NCBI RefSeq assembly: GCF_007954275.1 | Contig: NZ_VOLT01000015.1 | Coordinates: forward strand, 1 to 64,000 | Reading direction: 5' to 3' | DNA from: Colwellia demingiae | Lineage (GTDB): Bacteria; Pseudomonadota; Gammaproteobacteria; Enterobacterales; Alteromonadaceae | DNA: 64,000 nucleotides | Shown: one piece after another, positions 16,784-25,686 of the stretch | How the letters are laid out: every line of letters starts with the position of its first letter | Numbering within the stretch: position 1 is the stretch's first letter | Program-made: the position numbers and the translations under genes | The notes under the pieces: generated by a model | Told to the model about the DNA's origin: nothing | The model's database searches: none | What the model saw: only the letters and a program-made list of their open reading frames with translations

Positions 16784-17605
16784 TCAAACTTTATTATGCG
16801 AGGGAATGACAAACTTATTAAATAAAAACTCTGATATAGCAATATCAATATCTAGTTGATAAACATCAATTAATAATTGATGTAATTGCTTGGCACTGGT
16901 TATTTTTGTTGTTTGTGTAAGACCATCTCTAACGTGATGAAATTCATTGTTTCGCAGTGATTGAATATCATTGAAGAACTTACGACAAATAACTAAATTA
17001 TTGACAAAAGCTGCGTTAGGATGCTTATGTGAGTAGAAGTGACCTAACAAACAATCTGATTCGGTATAGTGTTGTAAATCAAAGGTATATAGCGTAAAGA
17101 AATCGCCATCCTTAAATACTTGATAACAGTAATCGCCATGAATAATTTTGGTAATACGATATTGAGCATCTCCTTGGTCTTGTATTAAGCCAAGCGCTAT
17201 TTTTACTGGAAAACGCGCGCCTAAATGCCCAAAGCCAGCATCAACAATATAATCTTCGCCTGCTAACGTAAGTAGCGTCATTCTATGAGTTCTGGCAACT
17301 TCGATATCTTGGTTATAAATAACTTTAGACAGCAACAAACGCACATCAAAATCAAGTTCGGATAATACGGTAAATACAAGCTTATTATGCTCAAAACAAT
17401 AACCGCCACGTCGTCTTTCAACAATTTTAGTAAATAGTGACTCAGAGTCTAGTGGTAATTCTTGTCCTAATAGCACGGCAACATTATTAAAACTATATTG
17501 TGCAATATGTTTGCTTTGCAGTTCATTTAGAAAGTCTATATCTAGCGAACTTTTGTTAATCTTTAAGTCGGCTAGATAGGATTGGGCTATTTGGGCGTTG
17601 GTCAC
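16784..17605 (-). CDS. nat: Arylamine N-acetyltransferase
   Basis: A 273-residue NAT with the complete catalytic triad: C70 in RRRGGYCFEHN, H107 in RTHRMT and D122 in VDAGFG. Length and motif spacing fit bacterial NAT. The enzyme moves the acetyl group of acetyl-CoA to arylamines or hydrazines by a ping-pong mechanism in the cytoplasm. Its start faces the NAD(P)-binding protein gene across a 228-base gap that contains two large inverted operator-like repeats. It is the first gene of the nat-eamA-crp unit; acetylation plus export would suit detoxification, but this is inference. Confidence 0.93.
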   Translation of the reverse strand: MTNAQIAQSYLADLKINKSSLDIDFLNELQSKHIAQYSFNNVAVLLGQELPLDSESLFTKIVERRRGGYCFEHNKLVFTVLSELDFDVRLLLSKVIYNQDIEVARTHRMTLLTLAGEDYIVDAGFGHLGARFPVKIALGLIQDQGDAQYRITKIIHGDYCYQVFKDGDFFTLYTFDLQHYTESDCLLGHFYSHKHPNAAFVNNLVICRKFFNDIQSLRNNEFHHVRDGLTQTTKITSAKQLHQLLIDVYQLDIDIAISEFLFNKFVIPSHNKV

Positions 17606-17676
17606 GTTGTTATTCCTTTACTTAATACGGGTATCAATTAATAAGTGAAGTTTAACCGAGAAAAGCTCGAAGGTAA

Positions 17677-17757
17677 TTAACCTAGGTTTAGTTAAAATAG
17701 TTATTTCGTTATTAGGGTCTGTTGATTAATATTATTAAAGCACTAAACCTAGGTTAA
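17677..17757. promoter_or_regulatory. Pair of inverted 16-bp operator-like repeats between nat and 17834
   Basis: TTAACCTAGGTTTAGT (17677-17692) and its exact reverse complement ACTAAACCTAGGTTAA (17742-17757) lie 49 bases apart. Each holds the perfect palindrome AACCTAGGTT. They lie 72 bases from the nat start and 77 bases from the 17834 start, so they could serve both promoters by cooperative or looped binding of one regulator. Confidence 0.65.
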
Positions 17758-17833
17758 TGTTGTTATCAAAACTTGTTTGTAGACTGGCTCTATCAAATCG
17801 ATGACAAGCTCAACTTAATAAAGGGTATTACAA

Positions 17834-18475
17834 ATGAAAATTACAGTTTTTGGTGCAACGGGTAATGTAGGTACTAGGGTCATAACTGAAGCGTTATTAC
17901 GGGGTCATGAGATCACGGCTGTGTTACGAAATAATGCTCGGGCTAATGAATTTGATGCCTCGGTGAAGGTTGTTATTGGTCATGCGGATAATGTCGATGA
18001 CATTGTTAAGTGGAGCGATGGACAAGATCTTATCATTAGTGCAACACGCCCACCACAAGGGTTAGAGAGTCAACTAGTCGACACAGCAAAAGCATTGTTA
18101 TCAGGGCTTGCACAAACCAAAGTACGATTGTTATTGGTGGGAGGCGCAGCCAGTTTAACCGTGCCAAACAGTAACGGTATTCTCGTGGTTGATGATACTG
18201 ACTTAGTTCCTACTGCTTGGCGAGATATCGCTTTGGCGTGTCTAGCGCAGTACAAGCTTTGTCAAGAAAATGAGTTGGTCGATTGGAGTTATTTAAGTCC
18301 TCCTGCTGTCATTGTTCCAGGAAAACGAACCGGAACATTTCGAACAGGAACTGATGAGTTGTTAGTCGATGAGCAAGGAGAATCAACTATTTCACTTGAA
18401 GATTTTGCAATCGCTTTGTTAGATGAAGCTGAGCTAGCTAAAAATAAAAGAAAACGCTTTACGGTTGCTTATTGA
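17834..18475 (+). CDS. NAD(P)-binding NmrA/YwnB-like oxidoreductase
   Basis: A 213-residue atypical short-chain dehydrogenase with the nucleotide-binding motif GATGNVGTRV at the N-terminus and no YxxxK pair, as usual for the YwnB/NmrA group. It may reduce small carbonyls or act as a redox-sensing regulator; no substrate can be assigned. AAAGGG precedes the start. Transcribed divergently from nat, it shares the paired AACCTAGGTT repeats in the gap. A 12-bp hairpin follows it downstream. Confidence 0.85.
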   Translation: MKITVFGATGNVGTRVITEALLRGHEITAVLRNNARANEFDASVKVVIGHADNVDDIVKWSDGQDLIISATRPPQGLESQLVDTAKALLSGLAQTKVRLLLVGGAASLTVPNSNGILVVDDTDLVPTAWRDIALACLAQYKLCQENELVDWSYLSPPAVIVPGKRTGTFRTGTDELLVDEQGESTISLEDFAIALLDEAELAKNKRKRFTVAY

Positions 18476-18537
18476 TATTGCTAACTGTAATGCGGAAAAC
18501 TAATAAAATAACTGTCAGTTAATCAAATATCGATTAT

Positions 18538-18567
18538 GTATGTTACTGAAGTGTCTCAGTAACATAC
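18538..18567. terminator. Perfect 12-bp hairpin between convergent genes
   Basis: GTATGTTACTGA (18538-18549) and TCAGTAACATAC (18556-18567) with a 6-base loop. It lies between two convergent genes (ends 18475 and 18666), the place for a bidirectional terminator, but lacks a T-run on either side. Confidence 0.5.
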
Positions 18568-18665
18568 GCGATATCATTCGTTAGATAATATATGGAAACT
18601 ATTCCAATATATTCGACTATGAATTAATCTGTGTAAATGAAATCCTTGTTCAGTTGGTAACAACC

Positions 18666-19691
18666 TTAATTCAAATACTCCTTAACCTTTGATACCTGCC
18701 TTTTATAATTACTTTGTTTATCTTCAAATAGTTTTAGTAAATCAACGGTAATGAAAACACCTGCTTCATCATCATGTTTTGTCACACCAATAGAATAGTT
18801 GTTATCAACATGGAACATTAAACCATGACCTACATCATCAACCGACGCTCTATCTGAATAGAGGGTAACCAAAGAGACACCTAACGGCAGTGAAGAATCC
18901 CAATTATTGTAGCCAAACCATTCAACAACTAACGCCTCTTTAAACTGCTCCCCGTCTGTAGCACCATCAACATATTCCAAAACAATAGAAGGGTGCAATG
19001 CAAACCATTGCTCACTTGGTGGCGAGACAGGCTCACCTTTTTGATAGTCTTTTCGGTTAATGTAGCTGTTCAAGAGAATATCAATAAATGTCTGTGACCG
19101 AGCTTTGGTGTAATAATTTTGCCACTGTTTTGAGTAGAGGTTTAACTGCTTTAATGCATTACCACTTTGTATCGTTTTAATAGGCTCAGCTGGTAAGTTA
19201 GCAACTGAAACATAGTTGCTGATCACATCTCTACAATTTGCAGCTTTTATAAAGGTATTCGCACATGCACTTCGATCACCAAATACTGACCGTATGACAG
19301 TATTATCTGTTTTTATTGATAATTGATCACTGCCTTTACTCGTTACAGTCTTAACTGGATAATCATTAATAAATGAATTGTTTAATATACTAGGATAGGT
19401 AGATAAGTTAGGGACTAATTGTATCAAGGCTGCACTTTCTAATAGTAGCTGTGCTTGCCAATCATTTGATAGCCTAGTTAATTCTTCGAAAGTAGGGCTT
19501 TGTTCATGACCGGTATAAAATTGACAAAGTGCTTCACCATATATTTTACCACTTGAGTAGGATCCTTTAAAAATTATTGTTTCACTGGTGTTAAACGATG
19601 AGCAATCGTTTTTGTTTTCAGGATTATCTTCAGCGTAGACATTAAAACTAATCAACACCCCGAGTATCAATAACGTTAGTATTTTACTCAT
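18666..19691 (-). CDS. Secreted protein of unknown function, partner of the hydrolase
   Basis: A 341-residue protein with a clear signal peptide (residues 1-20, cleavage at VYA-ED) and about five cysteines in the mature part (C30, C56 and a CANTF..CRD group) that could form disulfides. I recognise no family. Its ATG lies inside the end of the preceding hydrolase gene, an 8-base overlap, so the two are surely co-expressed. A chaperone, inhibitor or periplasmic partner of the hydrolase is possible, but nothing in the sequence proves it. Confidence 0.75.
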   Translation of the reverse strand: MSKILTLLILGVLISFNVYAEDNPENKNDCSSFNTSETIIFKGSYSSGKIYGEALCQFYTGHEQSPTFEELTRLSNDWQAQLLLESAALIQLVPNLSTYPSILNNSFINDYPVKTVTSKGSDQLSIKTDNTVIRSVFGDRSACANTFIKAANCRDVISNYVSVANLPAEPIKTIQSGNALKQLNLYSKQWQNYYTKARSQTFIDILLNSYINRKDYQKGEPVSPPSEQWFALHPSIVLEYVDGATDGEQFKEALVVEWFGYNNWDSSLPLGVSLVTLYSDRASVDDVGHGLMFHVDNNYSIGVTKHDDEAGVFITVDLLKLFEDKQSNYKRQVSKVKEYLN

Positions 19692-20739
19692 CCTTGAGCT
19701 CCTTAATATAGTCGGTAAAGGATTTCATCATGTTTATAAATTCTGCTATTCCTTCAAGATCCAATTGTTCTAATTTTTCAACATACTCTTTAATTTTCAG
19801 ATAATCTCCTTGAATATTTTTAAACTGATTATCGCCAGCTTTTTTCACATCATCAGGTGGGTAAAAATCAAAAAAGGTATTAAAGAAATCATGGCAAACA
19901 TCAGGATCTTCAATATAACCACCAATGTCATGTGTATTTTTACGGCTGACTTTAGTTGTCATAATTCCTTTGTAATCATATTTAAAGGAATCTGGCGTAA
20001 GCCAATTTTTTTTACCATTTGGGTCGAATCGCTTAAATGGCTTTAATGTGAATGGATCAAGTGCATGTCTAATATTATAAAACATCGAAATAAAGCCTTG
20101 GTGTCCCGGCTTGACCACAGAATCAAATGGTGAGGGTAATCCTGTAAATGACGTTACTAGTCGGCTAACGTTAGCGAATGCCCAATAGCTAGTGATAGGG
20201 AAGGATAGGGTATGTAACTGAGCAGGTAATGGAGAATTATCATTGGTATAAATTTGATTAAACGCATCATGGGCAACGGCTGTACCTAATGAATGACATA
20301 ATACGTGAATAGGTCGGTGATGGTTTTTATGTATCACCTTCACAATTTCTTCACTGACTTGTGCCCTTACATATTGACCAACTTCAGTTATATATAACAC
20401 AACGTCTAAGATATGCGTATAAGCAAACTTGTCATCACCCAGCGAACTTTCCAAATCGAGTAAGTTTTGGATAATACTCGGAACATTAACACCAGGTAAC
20501 TTTGCCTTTAACACATCTGTGATACTGCTTGAATTATCTGCAAGTTGCTTTCTAATTTGTTCAAAATGCTTGTCATAACCAATAGAGACAATATCTACTT
20601 TGTCTTCAAACTTAATGTTGCCATATCCCTCATATCGGCCTAGAGCATTATTCGCGGCACTAACAACCTCATTTTTAAATGAATTAGCGGTATGAACGCC
20701 CATACCATGAAATAGTATTAAAATTGGTTTTTCACTCAT
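19684..20739 (-). CDS. Alpha/beta-hydrolase (lipase-like), cytoplasmic
   Basis: A 351-residue alpha/beta hydrolase. The oxyanion-hole region HGMGVH is at residues 10-15, and the nucleophile elbow reads CHSLGTA (G-x-S-x-G relaxed to H-S-L-G). No signal peptide is present. The rest is helical with little resemblance to named lipases. Relatives include large lipase-like proteins annotated as alpha/beta hydrolases or effectors. It overlaps the secreted downstream gene by 8 bases on the same strand. Being leaderless beside a secreted partner is odd, and an effector/immunity pair is one thing to test. Confidence 0.8.
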   Translation of the reverse strand: MSEKPILILFHGMGVHTANSFKNEVVSAANNALGRYEGYGNIKFEDKVDIVSIGYDKHFEQIRKQLADNSSSITDVLKAKLPGVNVPSIIQNLLDLESSLGDDKFAYTHILDVVLYITEVGQYVRAQVSEEIVKVIHKNHHRPIHVLCHSLGTAVAHDAFNQIYTNDNSPLPAQLHTLSFPITSYWAFANVSRLVTSFTGLPSPFDSVVKPGHQGFISMFYNIRHALDPFTLKPFKRFDPNGKKNWLTPDSFKYDYKGIMTTKVSRKNTHDIGGYIEDPDVCHDFFNTFFDFYPPDDVKKAGDNQFKNIQGDYLKIKEYVEKLEQLDLEGIAEFINMMKSFTDYIKELKDE

Positions 20740-20960
20740 TTTAATCAGTCCTTTGTTGACATAAAAAATGGAGAAACATCTAGGAAGGTAAGCTCAAAAA
20801 TTTATTCCCTTGCTCAGTCGATAAATATAGTTACCAGATTAAATGTTGTCCAATTACGATACCTATAAAAAGAAAAGATAATTCAACCAAAATATCATCT
20901 TACTCGTAACTACCATCGTTTTTCATACTGTACAGTCAACAGATCTACAGCTAATCAAAC

Positions 20961-20979
20961 GATAATGATTAGCATTTAC
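20961..20979. promoter_or_regulatory. Fur box upstream of the siderophore receptor
   Basis: GATAATGATTAGCATTTAC matches the 19-bp Fur consensus at 15 positions and lies about 63-81 bases before the receptor start. It predicts repression of the receptor and the downstream PepSY gene under iron sufficiency. Confidence 0.75.
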
Positions 20980-21041
20980 ATCGAGGGTTTGCTTATGTAT
21001 TATGTACTCAATTAAAACAAGATACTTATTAGGCTATAGCA

Positions 21042-23165
21042 GTGAAAAACCTCCCTTTAAATTTGATTACCATCACCATTTTAATGACAACAAATGCATT
21101 TGCCGAAGGCAGTAAAGATAAAGATGTAGAGAAGATTGAAGTTCAAGGCACCTATATCGAAGGATATGGTGCCCATGAAGTCAGTGGGGCATCACGTTTA
21201 GATTTATCTATTATAGAAATACCGCAATCTGTGTCCGTAATTACCAGTGCACAAATGAGAGACTTTCAATTATCTGACATCAATGCAGCACTAGACTCTG
21301 CAACAGGTATCAATGTTGAACGAATTGAAACAGATAGAACTTATTACACAGCACGCGGTTTTGACGTAACAAACTTTCAGATTGATGGTGTAGGTTTACC
21401 TTTAACGTCTGGCAATAACCACGCGGATGAAGATACTGCTATTTATGAACGTATAGAGGTTATTCGTGGTGCAAATGGTTTGATGACGGGTGTTGGTAAT
21501 CCATCAGCAACCATTAATTTTATTCGTAAACGCCCAACAGAAGAAACAGAAGTGAATGTTAGAGGAACGGTTGGTTCTTGGGATAAAACGCGTCTAGAGG
21601 TAGATGCGTCAACTCCACTTACTGATAAAGTGAGTGCTCGTGTTGTGTTAGTTAAACAAGACAATAAATCTTATTTAGATCGATACGAACAAGATAAAAG
21701 CGTCGCCTATGCCTTTATTGGTGCAGAATTGACAGACAGCACCTATCTATCAATAAGTCATAGTTATAATGAAAGCGATGCCAAAGGCAATAATTGGGGT
21801 GCTAATCCTCTTTATTATACTGATGGCAGCGCGACCGATTATGAAACTTCAACGAATACTTCAGCAAATTGGTCAAACTGGCAAGTCGTTAAAAATAACA
21901 CTGTTGTTGAATTAGCACATTATTTCAATTCCCAATGGAGTTTACGTGCAACTTACTCACATAAAACAACAGATGAAGACACTGAATTATTCTATGTTTA
22001 CGGCACACCAGATAAAACCACTGAGTTAGGTCTGCTTGGTTATGCGAGTGAATATGATCTAGATGATAAACATAATTCATTTGATGCTTACATCAATGGG
22101 GATTTTTCATTATTCGGCCGTGAACATCAAATAGTCGCGGGTATCAATTACGCGAAGATGAGTTATGTTGATAAATCACTCTATGATTACACAACAGGTA
22201 ATGGTTTCCCTGCTATGCCACCGTTACCTCAATGGGACGGGAATACACCTAAGCCAACATTTAATGACGGCTTAACGGGCAGTGATATCACTAATGAACA
22301 AAAAGCAGCCTACTTTACCGCACGTTTTGAAGTGTTAGACAATTTACATGTGATAGCTGGTGGACGTTATAACGATTGGAAAGTGAAAGGCAGTTCATAT
22401 AATGTTATTCAAGACGCATCTGATAAAGAATTTATTCCCTATTTAGGCGCGGTATATCAAATTACGCCAGAATTAGTTGCGTATACCAGTTATACCGAAA
22501 CATTTTTATCACAAACAAAATTAGATATTAACGATAAAATTCTCGCTCCTATTACAGGTGAAAGCAAAGAGATAGGCATTAAAAGTGAATTCTTCGATGG
22601 CCTATTGATAGGATCTTTTGCCTACTTTGACGTTCAGCAAACGAATGTCGCTAAACTCAATGAAGACACAATAAACTTACCTATTGATCAACAACGCTAT
22701 ATTGGTGCTGACGGTATTAAGAGTCATGGTTTTGAATTGGAATTAGCAGGGCAAATATATGATAACTTGCAGATAAGCTTTGGTTTTACCGATTTCAATA
22801 TTTCAGGTGATGAAGTTGTGGCAAGTTACACACCATCGACCTTACTTAAGTTAGCTGCTACCTACACAGTTCCCGCCATTGAAGGGTTATCAATAGGTGT
22901 CAATATGAATTGGCAAGATGATATTTCACGTAAACAAGGTGTTGTTGGTGATGGATTCGCTAACGCAGGTGATGAAATAATCACCAAACAAGACGCCTAC
23001 GCGGTTGTTAATTTAATGATGGCGTATGCTATTACCGACAATGTCAGTTTATCACTTAATGCCAATAATATAACCGATGAAAAATATATCAACAGCTTAT
23101 ATTGGGCTCAAGGATATTACGGTGCACCCGCTAACTATTCAGCCACATTAAGCTGGTCACTTTAA
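21042..23165 (+). CDS. TonB-dependent siderophore receptor
   Basis: A 707-residue outer-membrane receptor. It has a signal peptide (cleavage at NAFA), a TonB-box-like EKIEVQG near residue 30, a plug domain (about 50-160, IPQSVSVITSAQM...YERIEVIRGANGLMTG..NPSATIN) and a 22-strand barrel ending in a C-terminal W-S-L signature. The plug wording fits the FhuE/FpvA/FoxA hydroxamate group, so import of a ferric hydroxamate siderophore is likely. The start is GTG at 21042. It follows a Fur box and is followed by a PepSY gene, a common pair. Confidence 0.92.
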   Translation: MKNLPLNLITITILMTTNAFAEGSKDKDVEKIEVQGTYIEGYGAHEVSGASRLDLSIIEIPQSVSVITSAQMRDFQLSDINAALDSATGINVERIETDRTYYTARGFDVTNFQIDGVGLPLTSGNNHADEDTAIYERIEVIRGANGLMTGVGNPSATINFIRKRPTEETEVNVRGTVGSWDKTRLEVDASTPLTDKVSARVVLVKQDNKSYLDRYEQDKSVAYAFIGAELTDSTYLSISHSYNESDAKGNNWGANPLYYTDGSATDYETSTNTSANWSNWQVVKNNTVVELAHYFNSQWSLRATYSHKTTDEDTELFYVYGTPDKTTELGLLGYASEYDLDDKHNSFDAYINGDFSLFGREHQIVAGINYAKMSYVDKSLYDYTTGNGFPAMPPLPQWDGNTPKPTFNDGLTGSDITNEQKAAYFTARFEVLDNLHVIAGGRYNDWKVKGSSYNVIQDASDKEFIPYLGAVYQITPELVAYTSYTETFLSQTKLDINDKILAPITGESKEIGIKSEFFDGLLIGSFAYFDVQQTNVAKLNEDTINLPIDQQRYIGADGIKSHGFELELAGQIYDNLQISFGFTDFNISGDEVVASYTPSTLLKLAATYTVPAIEGLSIGVNMNWQDDISRKQGVVGDGFANAGDEIITKQDAYAVVNLMMAYAITDNVSLSLNANNITDEKYINSLYWAQGYYGAPANYSATLSWSL

Positions 23166-23175
23166 GGAAAAACGT

Positions 23176-23202
23176 AGTGGTATTACGATAGGTAATACCA
23201 CT
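23176..23202. repeat. 11-bp hairpin between receptor and PepSY genes
   Basis: AGTGGTATTAC (23176-23186) pairs with GTAATACCACT (23192-23202) over a 5-base loop. No T-run follows, so partial attenuation or mRNA stabilisation between the two co-oriented genes is more likely than full termination. Confidence 0.5.
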
Positions 23203-23219
23203 TGTCATTGTAAAATATT

Positions 23220-24338
23220 ATGAGAAAAAAATTATATAAATGGCATTCTGTTGGAGCGCTTTTTGCCATGTTACCCTTGTTAATTATTTCCCTTACAGGA
23301 AGTATTTTAGTCTTTAAGGTTGAGCTAGATACTTTATTAATGCCTGATAAAATGCAAGTGAGTAACACTAGTTCTGGGGAGAGACTCTCGTTAGATGTAC
23401 TCATGGCGAACGTGAAATCAAAATACCCTGATCATGAAATAGGCAGTTGGGAATTATTTGATGATAAAAGTAGAACCGATACCGCTTATCTCATTAAGCA
23501 GCATACAACGGATTGGTCGAAGTTATATTTAAACCAATATACCGGGAAATTGCTTTCAACACCGGTTGGTTTGTCAGATGATCTGAGTGATTGGTTATTA
23601 GATTTACATTATAAATTACTGTTAGACACCTACGGCATGTTTCTAGGGGCTATTGTATCGTTATTGCTTTTGTTTTTAGGCATTAGTGGCATCATTTTAT
23701 ATCGTAAGTTTTGGATCAATTTTTTCACTTTACGATTAAGACTTGCCCGCAGAATATTTTTTAGTGACCTACATAAGATGATTGGTATATCAAGCTCACC
23801 CGTTATCCTTATTCTCGCGTTTACGGGGGCATATTGGAATATTTCACTGGTGATACATGAGGTATCAGAACATATTGTTGAAGCGCCGTATTTAATTGAA
23901 AAACAATTACATAATCAAGAGCTTTCAATACAGACATTATTAGACAGTAATCAAGAAACGATTAAAAACTTTGAAGCAACTTACCTATTAATGCCATTTG
24001 AACCAGGAATGGATATCATGTTTTACGGCACAGTGAACTCAGCAAATCCACTAAATAGTAACTATTCGAGTACGATATCTTACGATAAAAATTCAGGGGA
24101 AATGATTCATTCAGAAGATGTGAGATCGGCGAATGCATTACATGTAACCATTGACAGTTTTAGAAAGTTACACTTTGGTCATTTTGGTGGTTTAACCAGC
24201 AAGTTAATTTGGTGTGTTTTAGGATTAAGTCCATTAATTTTAGCGTTTACAGGTTTGTATCTTTATTTATATAAAAACAGGAATAGAAAGTTATTGTTTG
24301 TTTCTCGCGTTAAAACGCCGATAAAACAGCTAATTTAG
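23220..24338 (+). CDS. PepSY-associated inner-membrane protein (siderophore uptake)
   Basis: A 372-residue membrane protein of the PepSY_TM family with four hydrophobic helices: one near the N-terminus (WHSVGALFAMLPLLIISLTG), two near residues 140-165 and 180-205, and one at the C-terminus. Conserved helix histidines are visible in WHSVG and DLHKMIG. Relatives such as PiuB act in iron-siderophore release, probably as ferric reductases in the inner membrane. It starts 54 bases after the Fur-controlled receptor and ends before a convergent stem-loop, so it is in the same iron-regulated unit. Confidence 0.88.
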   Translation: MRKKLYKWHSVGALFAMLPLLIISLTGSILVFKVELDTLLMPDKMQVSNTSSGERLSLDVLMANVKSKYPDHEIGSWELFDDKSRTDTAYLIKQHTTDWSKLYLNQYTGKLLSTPVGLSDDLSDWLLDLHYKLLLDTYGMFLGAIVSLLLLFLGISGIILYRKFWINFFTLRLRLARRIFFSDLHKMIGISSSPVILILAFTGAYWNISLVIHEVSEHIVEAPYLIEKQLHNQELSIQTLLDSNQETIKNFEATYLLMPFEPGMDIMFYGTVNSANPLNSNYSSTISYDKNSGEMIHSEDVRSANALHVTIDSFRKLHFGHFGGLTSKLIWCVLGLSPLILAFTGLYLYLYKNRNRKLLFVSRVKTPIKQLI

Positions 24339-24347
24339 CCGTATAAC

Positions 24348-24394
24348 AATAAAGTCTGCTTAGGTGTCTACTAATTTACAAAGCACACTTTATT
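24348..24394. terminator. Bidirectional terminator-like stem between PepSY and racemase genes
   Basis: AATAAAGT (24348-24355), then TGCTT, pairs with AAGCA and ACTTTATT (24387-24394), giving two stacked arms around an internal loop. It lies between two convergent genes. Confidence 0.55.
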
Positions 24395-24439
24395 ATTTAA
24401 TTAAATGACTATGCAGGTGTTCTGAGTAGCAGTGGTTTA

Positions 24440-25609
24440 CTAAAAAGTTACCACGCCACTTTTTTTAAATGCCGTTATTTTGCTATTGCTTAAGCCCAAT
24501 TCAGATAGTATTTGCTTGCCATCAACACCAACCTCACCACCTGCTTGTTGATACTCAGGTTGGTAACCTGAAAACTTAATGGGACAAGCTAGTTGCTTTT
24601 GTATACCTGTTTGCGGGTGCTGCACATCGACAATCAACTCTCTGGCAACAATATGAGGATGCTCACAGGCTTCTTTTAAATTAAGTACAGGTTCAACACA
24701 TAAATCAAGTTTGATAAATATTGCCTGCCATTGCTGATAAGTTTTTTGCTTAAAAGCGAGAGTAAAACTGTCTTTAATTTGTTGCTGCGCTGAGGGCTTG
24801 CTCGCTAGTGGGAGTAAGTGTTCTAAATCGAGTAGTTGGCACAAACCACTGAAAAACTTTGGCTCTAAGCTACCAACGGAAAGGTAACGACCATCGCTGG
24901 TCTGATAATAATCATAAAAAGTACCCCCATTAAGCAGTTGAGATTCAGCTCCTGGTATTTCATTACCCGCGAGTGCTCCTGCACCACTCATTGCATTCAA
25001 TGCAAAAGCACAGTCGGTCATGCTGATATCAATCATTTGACCTTCACTTGTACGTTGACGGTGATGTAGTGCGGTTAATATACCAATAACACCATGCAGA
25101 GACCCGCCGGCAACATCAGCTATTTGAATGCCCTGAGGAATGGGAGATTGTTCTTTTCTTTTGGAATAACTACTGATGCCAGCAATAGCGAGGTAATTTA
25201 AATCATGTCCCGCGCGATCTTTGTAAGGACCTGTTTGACCGTAACCTGTGATTGCACAATAAATTAATTTCGGGTTTATTGCTTTTAGGGTTTCATAGCC
25301 AATACCAAGCCTATCCATAACGCCAGGCCTGAACTGCTCAAGCACCACATCATACTCTTGGACAAGCGCTTTAATAATTTCAATGGCTTCTGGTTGTTTT
25401 AAGTCCAGTGCAATGGATTCTTTAGAACGGTTCAAATATTGATGAGCAGCAGAAGAAGTGCCTACTTGGGGTGACATTTCTCTGACTAAATCTATGCGTG
25501 TTGGCGATTCGACTCGTAAAACTTTTGCGCCGAGATCGGCAAGCACCATGGAGGCGTATGGGCCGGGAAGTAGGGTAGAAAGATCTAAAATTTTAACATC
25601 GCTTAACAT
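24440..25609 (-). CDS. CaiB/BaiF-family protein, alpha-methylacyl-CoA racemase-like
   Basis: A 389-residue type-III CoA-transferase-family protein. The AGHDLNYLAIAG motif (His and nearby Asp) and IADVAGGSLHG (Asp) match the catalytic His/Asp pair of alpha-methylacyl-CoA racemases rather than a transferase. It would interconvert 2R- and 2S-methylacyl-CoA, allowing beta-oxidation of methyl-branched acids. It is the last gene of the unit with the acyl-CoA dehydrogenase and the SDR upstream, but a strong terminator separates it from the SDR, so it may be transcribed at a lower level. Confidence 0.85.
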   Translation of the reverse strand: MLSDVKILDLSTLLPGPYASMVLADLGAKVLRVESPTRIDLVREMSPQVGTSSAAHQYLNRSKESIALDLKQPEAIEIIKALVQEYDVVLEQFRPGVMDRLGIGYETLKAINPKLIYCAITGYGQTGPYKDRAGHDLNYLAIAGISSYSKRKEQSPIPQGIQIADVAGGSLHGVIGILTALHHRQRTSEGQMIDISMTDCAFALNAMSGAGALAGNEIPGAESQLLNGGTFYDYYQTSDGRYLSVGSLEPKFFSGLCQLLDLEHLLPLASKPSAQQQIKDSFTLAFKQKTYQQWQAIFIKLDLCVEPVLNLKEACEHPHIVARELIVDVQHPQTGIQKQLACPIKFSGYQPEYQQAGGEVGVDGKQILSELGLSNSKITAFKKSGVVTF

Positions 25610-25642
25610 GGACTACTCCAACAGAAAAATTAAAACTAGCAG

Positions 25643-25673
25643 AAAAAAAAGGGGGCTAATAATTTGCCCCCCC
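25643..25673 (-). terminator. Strong intrinsic terminator between SDR and racemase genes
   Basis: On the minus strand GGGGGC, a 9-base loop and GCCCCC are followed by eight T residues. It lies inside what otherwise looks like an operon, 78 bases before the racemase start, and should limit read-through from the SDR gene. Confidence 0.85.
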
Positions 25674-25686
25674 AAAAACGCAAACT

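Noticed and set aside
20928-20942. LexA-like CTGT...ACAG near the siderophore receptor
   Set aside because: The spacing between CTGT and ACAG is 7, not 8, and the gene is Fur-type; not a LexA box.
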